A model generated the notes under the pieces. That model was not told the DNA's origin, did no database searches, and worked only from the letters and a program-made list of their open reading frames with translations. Of a stretch of 5,133 nt of DNA, positions 1-5,133 are shown piece after piece (position 1 is the stretch's first letter; the number at the start of each line of letters is the position of its first letter). The translations under genes were made by a program, and so were the position numbers. Source of the stretch: JAPLGE01 sp964355545 (lineage in GTDB: Bacteria; Bipolaricaulota; Bipolaricaulia; UBA7950; UBA9294); the NCBI GenBank assembly GCA_964355545.1, contig CAYHEK010000091.1:1-5133 (forward strand). Reading direction: 5' to 3'.

Positions 1-128
1 TCGGGGACTACGTCAGCTTCTACCTCGCGCTCATGAATCAGGTCGATCCCACCCCTGTTCGTCTGATCGAGGACTTCAAGGGGGCGCTCGAGGAAAAGTT
101 GAAACTACGTGAGGGGATGCAGGATTAG
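1..128 (+). CDS. Probable bifunctional phosphoglucose/phosphomannose isomerase, C-terminal end only
   Basis: The reading frame is open from base 3 to a TAG at 126-128 and encodes 41 residues beginning GDYVSFYLALMNQVDPTPV; the 5' part lies outside the window. The run GDYVSFYLAL followed by VDPTPV and then LIEDFK resembles, from memory, the C-terminal end of the SIS-domain bifunctional glucose-6-phosphate/mannose-6-phosphate isomerases (bact-PGI_C type). These cytoplasmic enzymes interconvert fructose-6-phosphate with glucose- and mannose-6-phosphate and so feed glycolysis and sugar-nucleotide synthesis. Another SIS-domain sugar isomerase is possible because no catalytic residues are visible in this fragment. 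The next gene follows after 33 bases on the same strand with no visible promoter, so the two are probably co-transcribed. That fits a link between hexose-phosphate supply and polysaccharide assembly. Confidence 0.68.
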   Translation, partial: GDYVSFYLALMNQVDPTPVRLIEDFKGALEEKLKLREGMQD

Positions 129-147
129 AAAGTGATTCTGGGGGACG

Positions 148-156
148 AAAGGAGGG
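148..156 (+). promoter_or_regulatory. Ribosome binding site that fixes the start of the Wzz-like gene
   Basis: AAAGGAGGG at 148-156 is a near-perfect Shine-Dalgarno sequence. Its GGAGG core (151-155) ends 6 bases before the GTG at 162. The in-frame GTG at 132 has no comparable purine-rich motif upstream, so 162 is the better start and the longer reading from 132 is probably too long by 10 residues. Confidence 0.8.
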
Positions 157-161
157 AATCC

Positions 162-983
162 GTGGAGGAGTACGAGGTCGAGCTCGTCGACTACCTGCGG
201 GTGATGTGGAAGGGGAAGTGGGTCATCGTCGCCTGTTTCGTGGTGGCGCTGGGCGTCGCTGCGGGTGTCACGTGGACTCGACCGCCCCAGTACTCCGAGA
301 CGGTCTCTTATCGCTTCTACGAGAGACTCTCTTCCTTTGTGGACGCTCAGGAACTGGATCTTATCGACAGAGGCTCCGCGACCGCCGCGGGGAGGAACGA
401 AGAGGAGGTCGCCCTGCTCCTCGGAGCGGTGCAACAAGCCGACGTCTCCTCCCTCGGGAGTCACCTAAGGCTTGCGAGCGAACGGAAGGGGGACTCCCTT
501 CAAGTGACGCTCAGCGGCGCGGGCGATCCAGAAAGCCTTCTCGAGGCCCTCGATCGGCTGAACGCGGCGGTGACGGAGTACCTGAGCGCGCAGATGCGTG
601 TCGAGAAAGAGCGGGTGAGTTCTGAACTTGAGCTACGCATCGCGCGGCTTGACCGGCAGCGCGACGAGCTCCGAGAACGAATGGGGGCGATCGAGTCGCG
701 CGATGATCCTCTCCTGCCCTATTTGGCAGAGAAGGTCGTCGAGTACGAGGCACGCCTTGTGGAGGGCGAGGTCGGGCTCGAAAGCCTGCGTTCCGCACCC
801 GTGACCGACCTGTTCGCTTTGGAGGAAGTCTCGCGGTCTCCCATCTCTCAGATCGGTCCCAGTCGGCGGTTGAACCTCGCTGTCGGCGGGGTCCTGGGGC
901 TCTTCGTGGGAGTTCTCCTCGTTTTCTTCCTTCACTACCTCGCTGGGGTCAAGGAGCGGGAGCGGCCTCGCGCGGCACTGTAA
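162..983 (+). CDS. Wzz-like polysaccharide chain-length determinant / co-polymerase
   Basis: The 273-residue product has the two-membrane-segment layout of Wzz/PCP proteins, which sit in the inner membrane and set the chain length of O-antigen, capsule or exopolysaccharide made by Wzy polymerases. A short cytoplasmic start (VELVDYLRVMWKGKW) precedes transmembrane segment 1 at about residues 20-38. An extracytoplasmic domain of about 195 residues follows, containing a charged helical, likely coiled-coil stretch near 145-177 and another near 188-208. The typical pre-membrane motif GPSRRLNLAVGG (232-243) leads into transmembrane segment 2 at about 238-260. The tail is short and basic; there is no Walker A kinase domain and no tyrosine cluster, so this is not a BY-kinase fusion. 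The domain is smaller than in many Wzz proteins. The start at GTG 162 was chosen for its Shine-Dalgarno sequence. The gene appears to be in an operon with the upstream isomerase and converges on the transporter gene. The family is fairly sure; the specific polymer is unknown. Confidence 0.8.
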   Translation: MEEYEVELVDYLRVMWKGKWVIVACFVVALGVAAGVTWTRPPQYSETVSYRFYERLSSFVDAQELDLIDRGSATAAGRNEEEVALLLGAVQQADVSSLGSHLRLASERKGDSLQVTLSGAGDPESLLEALDRLNAAVTEYLSAQMRVEKERVSSELELRIARLDRQRDELRERMGAIESRDDPLLPYLAEKVVEYEARLVEGEVGLESLRSAPVTDLFALEEVSRSPISQIGPSRRLNLAVGGVLGLFVGVLLVFFLHYLAGVKERERPRAAL

Positions 984-995
984 GGTCCTGTAGGC

Positions 996-1757
996 TTATC
1001 GCAGCGCCTGGAAGAGGCTCCAGCTTCCGAGGAGGACCACGGCGACCGCCACGGCCAGGGTGAAGGACCGCTTGGGAAGCCAGCGCACGGTCAGGGCGGC
1101 GAGGGGGACGGCGAGGACTGCCCCGAGGAGCAGGGGCGGCGCGACGTGCCACGACGTCCCTGGCCGCAGGACGAGGTAGGAGACTACGCCGACCGTGCAG
1201 GTGAACGCCTCGGCGAGGCTCGTGATCCCAACTGCGTTCTTCGGGCCGACCCCGGAGACGATCTGGCTCGGCATCATGAGCGGGCCGTAGCCGCCGCCGG
1301 AGATCCCCTTGTTGAACGAGGCGACCCCGCCGACCCCCAGGAGCCCCACGAGGCGCCGCCAGGAGAACGGGAGGACGCCCCTCCGCCGCTGGAGGATCAT
1401 CAGCCCGCCCATCGCGAGGACGAGGGAGGCGATGTAGGTCTTGACGACCTTGGTCGGGAGGCTGACCGAGGCGACGACCCCGGCGATGGCTCCGGCCGCG
1501 CTCACGATCCCGATGACGAAGCCGATCTTGAGGTCTGGCGAACCAAGCTTGAAGTTGACGTTTCCAGCCTTGTGGTGCAGGACGACCCCGGCGAGGTCGG
1601 TGGCGAGTTCAGAGAGGAGGACCGCGGGAACGACCTCAGCCGGGACGAGGCCAAACAAGAAGAGGATCGGCGTTAGGGCGGTCCCGTAGCCCATCCCGAG
1701 GGTGGAATCGACGTACTCGCAGGCGAACGCTAAGGGTGCGAGGTGCCAGGGAAACAT
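996..1757 (-). CDS. TauE/SafE-family membrane transporter (possible sulfate or sulfite permease)
   Basis: The 253-residue hydrophobic protein carries two related glycine-rich repeat motifs: EYVDSTLGMGYG at residues 14-25 in the first half, and a second (GVGGVASFNKGISGGGYGPL, 141-160) opening the second half. This internal duplication is the hallmark of the TauE/SafE (formerly DUF81) family. About seven or eight membrane segments are visible, for example near 43-62, 77-97, 104-122, 178-197, 204-223 and 231-250, with a basic loop QRRRG around 123-127. Length is normal for the family. Members move sulfite, sulfoacetate, sulfate or other organic anions; direction and substrate cannot be read from sequence. 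Its place opposite a regulator and a sulfate-activating enzyme favours a sulfur oxyanion, and family members have been proposed as sulfate importers in other bacteria. The ATG is preceded by AAAGGAGA (1763-1770) at 5 bases. The gene appears monocistronic and ends 12 bases from the converging Wzz-like gene. Confidence 0.85.
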   Translation of the reverse strand: MFPWHLAPLAFACEYVDSTLGMGYGTALTPILFLFGLVPAEVVPAVLLSELATDLAGVVLHHKAGNVNFKLGSPDLKIGFVIGIVSAAGAIAGVVASVSLPTKVVKTYIASLVLAMGGLMILQRRRGVLPFSWRRLVGLLGVGGVASFNKGISGGGYGPLMMPSQIVSGVGPKNAVGITSLAEAFTCTVGVVSYLVLRPGTSWHVAPPLLLGAVLAVPLAALTVRWLPKRSFTLAVAVAVVLLGSWSLFQALR

Positions 1758-1770
1758 GCTCGTCTCCTTT

Positions 1771-1788
1771 GTACTCCAAGAAGAGTAC
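1771..1788. promoter_or_regulatory. Palindromic candidate operator 1 (transporter side)
   Basis: GTACTCCAAGAAGAGTAC has perfect 6-bp inverted arms (GTACTC/GAGTAC) around a 6-bp centre. It lies just downstream of the predicted minus-strand -10 element, covering the expected transcription start (about 1786), and ends just before the transporter's Shine-Dalgarno sequence. It matches the second palindrome at 1852-1869 in 13 of 18 positions. The outermost pair differs symmetrically (G..C here, A..T there), as expected for a dimeric protein binding site. The likely ligand is the RHH protein encoded at 1868-2080; that assignment is inference. Confidence 0.7.
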
Positions 1789-1792
1789 GCGC

Positions 1793-1821
1793 AGTCTAGC
1801 CGCTCTTTCCCATCCCGTCAA
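1793..1821 (-). promoter_or_regulatory. Predicted sigma-70-type promoter of the transporter gene
   Basis: Read on the minus strand, TTGACG (1821-1816, five of six matches to TTGACA) is followed after exactly 17 bases by TAGACT (1798-1793, four of six matches to TATAAT). Transcription would begin near 1786, giving a leader of about 29 bases that contains the AAAGGAGA ribosome binding site. The start point falls inside palindrome 1, so a protein bound there should block initiation. This is motif-based only. Confidence 0.55.
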
Positions 1822-1827
1822 CCTTTC

Positions 1828-1856
1828 TTGCGCCTCTCCCCGGGCTAGCCTATACT
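1828..1856 (+). promoter_or_regulatory. Predicted promoter of the regulator / sulfate-activation operon
   Basis: TATACT at 1851-1856 is a five-of-six match to the -10 consensus. TTGCGC at 1828-1833 is a weak -35 (TTG only) at the ideal 17-base spacing. Expected initiation is near 1863, only about 5 bases before the ATG at 1868, predicting a leaderless or nearly leaderless message. The -10 element overlaps palindrome 2, which suggests autorepression. No other promoter is evident before the CysC-Sat gene, so this promoter probably drives all three plus-strand genes to the window end. Confidence 0.5.
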
Positions 1857-1869
1857 CCAAACGGAGTAT
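1852..1869. promoter_or_regulatory. Palindromic candidate operator 2 (regulator side)
   Basis: ATACTCCAAACGGAGTAT has perfect 7-bp inverted arms (ATACTCC/GGAGTAT) around AAAC. It overlaps the predicted -10 hexamer on its left and the first two bases of the regulator's ATG on its right. It shares the core TACTCCAA...GAGTA with palindrome 1, with centres 81 bp apart. A bound repressor would cover both promoter and start codon. Assignment to the adjacent RHH protein is inference from position and symmetry. Confidence 0.72.
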
Positions 1870-2080
1870 GCCAAGCGATCGGGTCACCCTGAAGATTCCT
1901 CGGCCGCTCTACGAGAAGCTGAGGCAAGCCGTGGAGGGGACTGGGTTCCGCTCGGTGAACGAGTTCGTCACGCACGTCCTCCGCGATCTCGTGGCCGAGG
2001 CAGACAGGGCCCCCACGGCTCTCTCGCCGCGGGAGGTTGAGCTCATTCGTCAGCGGCTGCGGAACCTCGGCTACCTATAA
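1868..2080 (+). CDS. CopG/Arc-like ribbon-helix-helix transcriptional regulator
   Basis: The 70-residue product has the RHH fold pattern. A short strand (RVTLKIP, residues 5-11) would insert into the DNA major groove, helix 1 covers about 12-22, a G-T-G turn lies at 24-26, and helix 2 (SVNEFVTHVLRDLVAEA) covers about 29-45. A C-terminal extension (SPREVELIRQRLRNLGYL, 53-70) probably forms a third helix. There is no cysteine and only one histidine, so a thiol or metal sensor is unlikely, and no separate effector domain is present. An open frame extends upstream to 1736, but the conserved fold begins at this ATG and the predicted promoter lies inside that upstream stretch. The only ribosome-site-like bases (GGAG 1863-1866) sit a single base from the ATG, too close to work normally, so leaderless translation is likely. 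It is divergent from the transporter and 24 bases upstream of CysC-Sat, and it is the likely repressor of both sides and of itself. Confidence 0.82.
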   Translation: MPSDRVTLKIPRPLYEKLRQAVEGTGFRSVNEFVTHVLRDLVAEADRAPTALSPREVELIRQRLRNLGYL

Positions 2081-2092
2081 GACTTCACACAC

Positions 2093-2098
2093 AGGAGG
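2093..2098 (+). promoter_or_regulatory. Ribosome binding site of the CysC-Sat gene
   Basis: AGGAGG at 2093-2098 stands 6 bases ahead of the GTG at 2105 and supports that non-ATG start. It lies in the 24-base gap after the regulator's stop codon, a gap too short for an independent promoter. Confidence 0.8.
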
Positions 2099-2104
2099 AA
2101 GGAC

Positions 2105-3787
2105 GTGTCGCAGGGATTCGTCGTTTGGTTCACCGGCCTCCCCGGTTCGGGGAAGACGACGCTCGCCAAGGCCCTCGTGGAGGAACTCAAGAAGCGGGGG
2201 CTCGCCCACGTGCAGCGCCTCGACGGCGATGTGATACGTCAAGATTTGACCCGTGACCTGGGGTTCTCGAAGGAGGATCGCGACGAGAACATCCGCCGCG
2301 TGAGCGTCGTCGCCTCGCTCCTTGCCCAGAACGGCGTCGCGGCGCTGTGCGCCTTTGTCTCCCCCTACCGGGAGGCAAGGCGTGAGGCGCGCGGCCGCGC
2401 GCCGCGTTTCGTCGAGGTCTTTTGCCGCTGTCCTCTCCCGGTTCTTGTCGAGCGCGACCCCAAGGGGATGTACAAGAAGGCCCTCGCCGGGGAGATCCGC
2501 GGCTTCACCGGGGTCGACGACCCCTACGAGGAGCCGGAAGAGGCCGAGGTCGTCTGCGACACGGGTCGGGAGAGCGTTGATGAGTCCTGCGCTAAGGTCC
2601 TCCACTACCTTGAGGAGCGCGGCCTCGTTCCAACGGCCGCCGGCCGCGTCCCCCCGCACGGCGGCAGGCTCATCACGCGGACCCTCGCCGGGAAGGAGGG
2701 GGAGGCTACGCGCCGCGCGGCGAAGGGACTGCCTCGGCTTGCGCTCGATGCGTACTCCGTTCACGAGCTGCGTTGTCTTGCGACCGGGGTCTACTCTCCC
2801 CTCACCGGGTTCCTGGCCGAGGAGGTCTACAAAAGCGTCGTCGAGACGATGCGTCTCCCCGATGGCACCGTCTGGCCGCTTCCGGTCGTCCTCCCCGTCG
2901 CGGGAGAGATCGCTTCTTCCCTGCGGCCCGGAGGGGCGGCGGTCCTCACTGGCCCGGGCGGGGAGCCGCTCGGCGTGATCAAGCACGTTGAAGTCTTCGA
3001 GCGCGACCCTCTCTGGGAGGCGCAAGAGGTCTTTGGGACCGAGGACCCGACCCACCCGGGCGTGAATAGGCTCCTCTGTGAGCCGCGGACCCTCGTCGGG
3101 GGCGAGGTCTCCGTCTTCTCCCTTCCCGAAGTCGAGTTCCCCGAGATCGCCCTCACGCCGGCAACGGTGCGGGAGGAGATCGCCCGTCGGGGATGGAGGA
3201 CCGTCGCCGCCTTCCAGACGCGGAACCCCCTCCACCGCGCGCACGAGCACCTCCTCCGCTTGGCCCTCGAGGTCTGCGACGGTTTACTCCTTTCGCCCCT
3301 CATGGGCGAGACGAAGGCGGACGACGTCCCCGCCGCGGTCCGCCTCGCGACCTACCGCGCCATTGTGGGGGACTACCTCCCCCGGGAGCGCGTCCTCATC
3401 GCCTCCTTCCCGGCGAACATGCGCTACGCCGGGCCGCGGGAGGCGATCTTCCACGCCCTGTGCCGTAAGAACTACGGGGCGACGCACTTCATCGTGGGGA
3501 GAGACCACGCCGGCGTGGGGAGCTTCTACACCCCGTCGGCGGCGCAGGAGGTCTTCGACCTTTTCCTTCCGGAGGAGCTCGGGGTCGTCCCCCTCCGGTT
3601 CGAGCCGGCCTTCTTCTGCCGCCGCTGCGGGGGGATGGCGAGCGAGAAGACGTGCCCCCATCCTCTAGAGAGTCGCGTCTCCCTCTCGGGGACGAAGCTC
3701 CGCGCGGCCCTCGCGGAGGGGAGGCTCCCCCCGCCCGAGGTGACGCGGCCGGAGGTGGCGGCGATCCTCTTGGAGGCGATCCAGTGA
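2105..3787 (+). CDS. cysC-sat: Bifunctional APS kinase / ATP sulfurylase (CysC-Sat fusion)
   Basis: This cytoplasmic 560-residue enzyme should make APS from sulfate and ATP, then phosphorylate it to PAPS. Residues 1 to about 178 are APS kinase: Walker A GLPGSGKT (11-18), LDGD (39-42), the DLGFSKEDRDENIRR block (51-65), FVSPYR (84-89), DPKGMYKKA (118-126) and EIRGFTGVDDPYE (130-142). Residues from about 185 to 560 are ATP sulfurylase: QTRNPLHRAH (371-380, the nucleotide-binding HxxH-type motif), GRDHAGVGS (465-473), SLSGTKLR (526-533) and the closing PPPEVTRPEV. C505, C508 and C517, with H519 as a possible fourth ligand, form a likely zinc site like that known in thermophile ATP sulfurylases. 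All key motifs are intact, so both halves should be active. Kinase-first order matches animal PAPS synthases and many bacterial fusions, and is opposite to the Aquifex type. The GTG start has AGGAGG 6 bases upstream. The gene is in an operon with the RHH regulator and overlaps the next gene by 4 bases. Confidence 0.95.
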   Translation: MSQGFVVWFTGLPGSGKTTLAKALVEELKKRGLAHVQRLDGDVIRQDLTRDLGFSKEDRDENIRRVSVVASLLAQNGVAALCAFVSPYREARREARGRAPRFVEVFCRCPLPVLVERDPKGMYKKALAGEIRGFTGVDDPYEEPEEAEVVCDTGRESVDESCAKVLHYLEERGLVPTAAGRVPPHGGRLITRTLAGKEGEATRRAAKGLPRLALDAYSVHELRCLATGVYSPLTGFLAEEVYKSVVETMRLPDGTVWPLPVVLPVAGEIASSLRPGGAAVLTGPGGEPLGVIKHVEVFERDPLWEAQEVFGTEDPTHPGVNRLLCEPRTLVGGEVSVFSLPEVEFPEIALTPATVREEIARRGWRTVAAFQTRNPLHRAHEHLLRLALEVCDGLLLSPLMGETKADDVPAAVRLATYRAIVGDYLPRERVLIASFPANMRYAGPREAIFHALCRKNYGATHFIVGRDHAGVGSFYTPSAAQEVFDLFLPEELGVVPLRFEPAFFCRRCGGMASEKTCPHPLESRVSLSGTKLRAALAEGRLPPPEVTRPEVAAILLEAIQ

Positions 3788-5133
3788 GGAAGCTTGCGCT
3801 TATAGGCCTGGACTGTGCCGACCCGGTCCTCCTCCGGGAGCTCTTGCCGAAGCTCCCCACGCTGCGGGAGCTCGCGGCCGGCGGCAGCTTCGCCCGCCTG
3901 CGGTCGGTCGACCCGCCGATCACCGTCCCGGCGTGGATGTGCATGATGACGGGAAAGGACCCCGGCGAGCTCGGCGTGTACGGGTTCCGGAACCGCAAGG
4001 ACCACTCCTACGACGGGTTGGAGGTCGCCTCCTCGGCGCGGTTCTCGTCCCCTCCGGTGTGGGAGGCCCTAGGGAGGCACGGGCTTCGCTCGATCCTCGT
4101 CGGGATCCCCGGCACCTACCCGCCCCGGCCGGTGCGCGGGCTCCTCGTCTCCTGCTTCCTCGCCCCGAGCACGGACTCAGACTACACCTACCCCTCTTCC
4201 CTCCGCGAGCGCGTGAGGCGCCTCGTGGGAGACTACCTCCTGGACGCGCGCGACTTCCGCACCGAGGAGAAGGCTCGCCTCCTGGAAGAGGTCGTCACGA
4301 TGACGAAGCGCCGCTTCGCCCTCGCTCGCGGCCTCCTTGGAAGCGAGCCGTGGGACTTCTTCGCCATGGTCGAGATCGGGCCGGACCGGATCCACCACGC
4401 CCTGTGGGCCCACCACGACTCCGGGCACCCCCGCCACGACCCGAAGAGTCCGTTCCGGGACGCCCTCTTGGAGTACTACCGGCTCCTGGATGAGGAGATC
4501 GCCCGTCTCCTCTCCGACCTCCCCGGCCGGACGCAGGTCCTCGTGGTCTCCGACCACGGCGCGCAGCGGATGGAGGGCGGGATCGCCCTGAACGAATGGC
4601 TGGTCGGGAAGGGATACCTTGTCTTGAAGAGTCGTCCCGAAGAGTCGCGGACGCGCATGGAGGACCTCATCCGGGGAGAGAAGGTCGACTGGCCGCGCAC
4701 GACCGCCTGGGGAGAGGGAGGGTACTACGGGCGTGTCTTCCTGAACGTGGAGGGCCGCGAGCCACAGGGACTCGTCCCCCCTGCGCGCTACGAGGAGGTG
4801 CGGGCGCGGCTCATCGAGGAGATCGCGGGGATCCCGGACGAGGGGGGGTGCCCCATCGGGACGCGCGTCCTGCGGCCGGAGGAGATCTACCGTGAGGTCC
4901 GCGGGATCCCGCCCGACCTCCTCGTCTACTTCGGGGACCTTCGCTTCCGTTCGATCGGGTCGGTCGGCTGGGGGAAGGTTCACGTGCGCGAGAACGATAC
5001 CGGCCCAGACGACGCGAATCACGCCCCTTACGGGATCCTCATCGCCCACCCGGCCGAGGAGGAAGGCGGGGACCGATCGCTCCTCGAGGTGAAGGACCGA
5101 ATCCTCGAGCACTTCGGCCTGGAGGGAGGATGA
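3784..5133 (+). CDS. Alkaline-phosphatase-superfamily phosphohydrolase / phosphodiesterase
   Basis: This 449-residue protein has the metal-site pattern of the NPP/type I phosphodiesterase branch of the alkaline phosphatase superfamily. D10 lies in IGLDCADP, T48 is the probable nucleophile in PPITVPAW (44-51), D201 and H205 lie in GPDRIHH, D257 and H258 in VSDHG, and H413 in NHAPYG: together a two-metal set. The sulfatase C/S-x-P-x-R formylglycine motif is absent, so a classical sulfatase is unlikely. No signal peptide or membrane segment is visible, so it is probably cytoplasmic. GTG at 3784 overlaps the TGA of CysC-Sat, and GGAGG (3772-3776) lies 7 bases upstream; the open frame reaches 3652, but that part overlaps the sulfurylase end and shows no family motif. 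The overlap implies translational coupling and a role near sulfate activation, perhaps on a sulfo- or phospho-nucleotide, but the substrate is not determinable. A phosphoglycerate-mutase-like or other phosphohydrolase role remains possible. The stop codon is the last base of the window. Confidence 0.85.
   Translation: MRKLALIGLDCADPVLLRELLPKLPTLRELAAGGSFARLRSVDPPITVPAWMCMMTGKDPGELGVYGFRNRKDHSYDGLEVASSARFSSPPVWEALGRHGLRSILVGIPGTYPPRPVRGLLVSCFLAPSTDSDYTYPSSLRERVRRLVGDYLLDARDFRTEEKARLLEEVVTMTKRRFALARGLLGSEPWDFFAMVEIGPDRIHHALWAHHDSGHPRHDPKSPFRDALLEYYRLLDEEIARLLSDLPGRTQVLVVSDHGAQRMEGGIALNEWLVGKGYLVLKSRPEESRTRMEDLIRGEKVDWPRTTAWGEGGYYGRVFLNVEGREPQGLVPPARYEEVRARLIEEIAGIPDEGGCPIGTRVLRPEEIYREVRGIPPDLLVYFGDLRFRSIGSVGWGKVHVRENDTGPDDANHAPYGILIAHPAEEEGGDRSLLEVKDRILEHFGLEGG

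Noticed and set aside
132..161. Upstream in-frame GTG at 132 as start of the Wzz-like gene
   Set aside because: It has no Shine-Dalgarno sequence, and the strong AAAGGAGGG at 148-156 would then lie inside the gene; GTG 162 at ideal spacing fits better.
291..296. Isolated TACTCC half-site in the Wzz-like gene (another at 2753-2758) as extra operator
   Set aside because: Neither has the paired GAGTA arm at the right distance, and both are ordinary codon sequence.
1010..1028. Small inverted repeats (CTGGA/TCCAG and GGAAG/CTTCC) near the end of the transporter gene as a terminator
   Set aside because: The stems are only 5 bp, lie inside coding sequence and have no following T-run on either strand.
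1146..1676. Plus-strand 176-codon open frame opposite the transporter
   Set aside because: Its Asp/Arg/Glu/Pro-rich composition is what an antisense frame of a hydrophobic GC-rich gene gives; no ribosome site or family motif is seen.
1736..1867. 44-codon N-terminal extension of the RHH regulator from an ATG-like frame at 1736
   Set aside because: It runs through the divergent transporter's start, both palindromes and the predicted promoters, and the extension has no family-like sequence; the RHH fold begins at the ATG at 1868.
2075..3250. Long minus-strand open frame of 391 codons opposite CysC-Sat (and a 311-codon one opposite the hydrolase at 4177-5112)
   Set aside because: These are typical GC-rich shadow frames: low-complexity charged sequence with no recognisable motifs, opposite genes with full, well-conserved motif sets.
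3652..3783. Longer N-terminus for the AP-superfamily protein
   Set aside because: It overlaps the conserved C-terminal motifs of ATP sulfurylase in another frame and adds proline/arginine-rich shadow sequence; the metal-binding IGLD motif sits correctly at the N-terminus from GTG 3784.

Overview
This is a 5,133-base, GC-rich bacterial window that is almost fully coding. Gene starts often use GTG with strong Shine-Dalgarno sequences, and both intergenic promoters look like sigma-70-type -35/-10 pairs. This argues for a bacterium even though the truncated first gene belongs to an isomerase family also common in archaea. I cannot name the organism from sequence alone. An uncultured or thermophilic lineage is plausible but unproven.

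Left part (1-983, plus strand): the last 41 codons of a probable bifunctional phosphoglucose/phosphomannose isomerase, then a Wzz-type polysaccharide co-polymerase. This looks like the end of a surface-polysaccharide or sugar-nucleotide gene cluster. It converges, with a 12-base gap, on a minus-strand gene.

Middle (996-2080): a minus-strand TauE/SafE-family membrane transporter (996-1757) and a plus-strand 70-residue ribbon-helix-helix regulator (1868-2080) are divergently transcribed from a 110-base intergenic region. That region holds two related 18-bp palindromes, one lying on each predicted promoter, with symmetric base changes between the copies. They are strong candidates for the operators of the adjacent regulator. 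The right-hand palindrome runs into the regulator's ATG, so its mRNA is probably leaderless or nearly so.

Right part (2105-5133, plus strand): the regulator is followed after 24 bases by a fused APS kinase-ATP sulfurylase (CysC-Sat order, 560 residues). This overlaps by 4 bases an alkaline-phosphatase-superfamily hydrolase (449 residues) whose stop codon ends the window. Sulfate would be activated to APS and then PAPS by the fusion, and the transporter would move sulfate, sulfite or another anion. The hydrolase, which is translationally coupled to the fusion, probably acts in the same pathway, but its substrate is unknown.

The most interesting reading is a compact, self-regulated sulfate-activation module (transporter, RHH repressor, CysC-Sat, AP-superfamily hydrolase) sitting beside polysaccharide genes. 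It could supply PAPS for a sulfated surface polymer or for assimilation. The enzyme identities rest on clear motifs. The regulatory circuit and the physiological purpose are inference.
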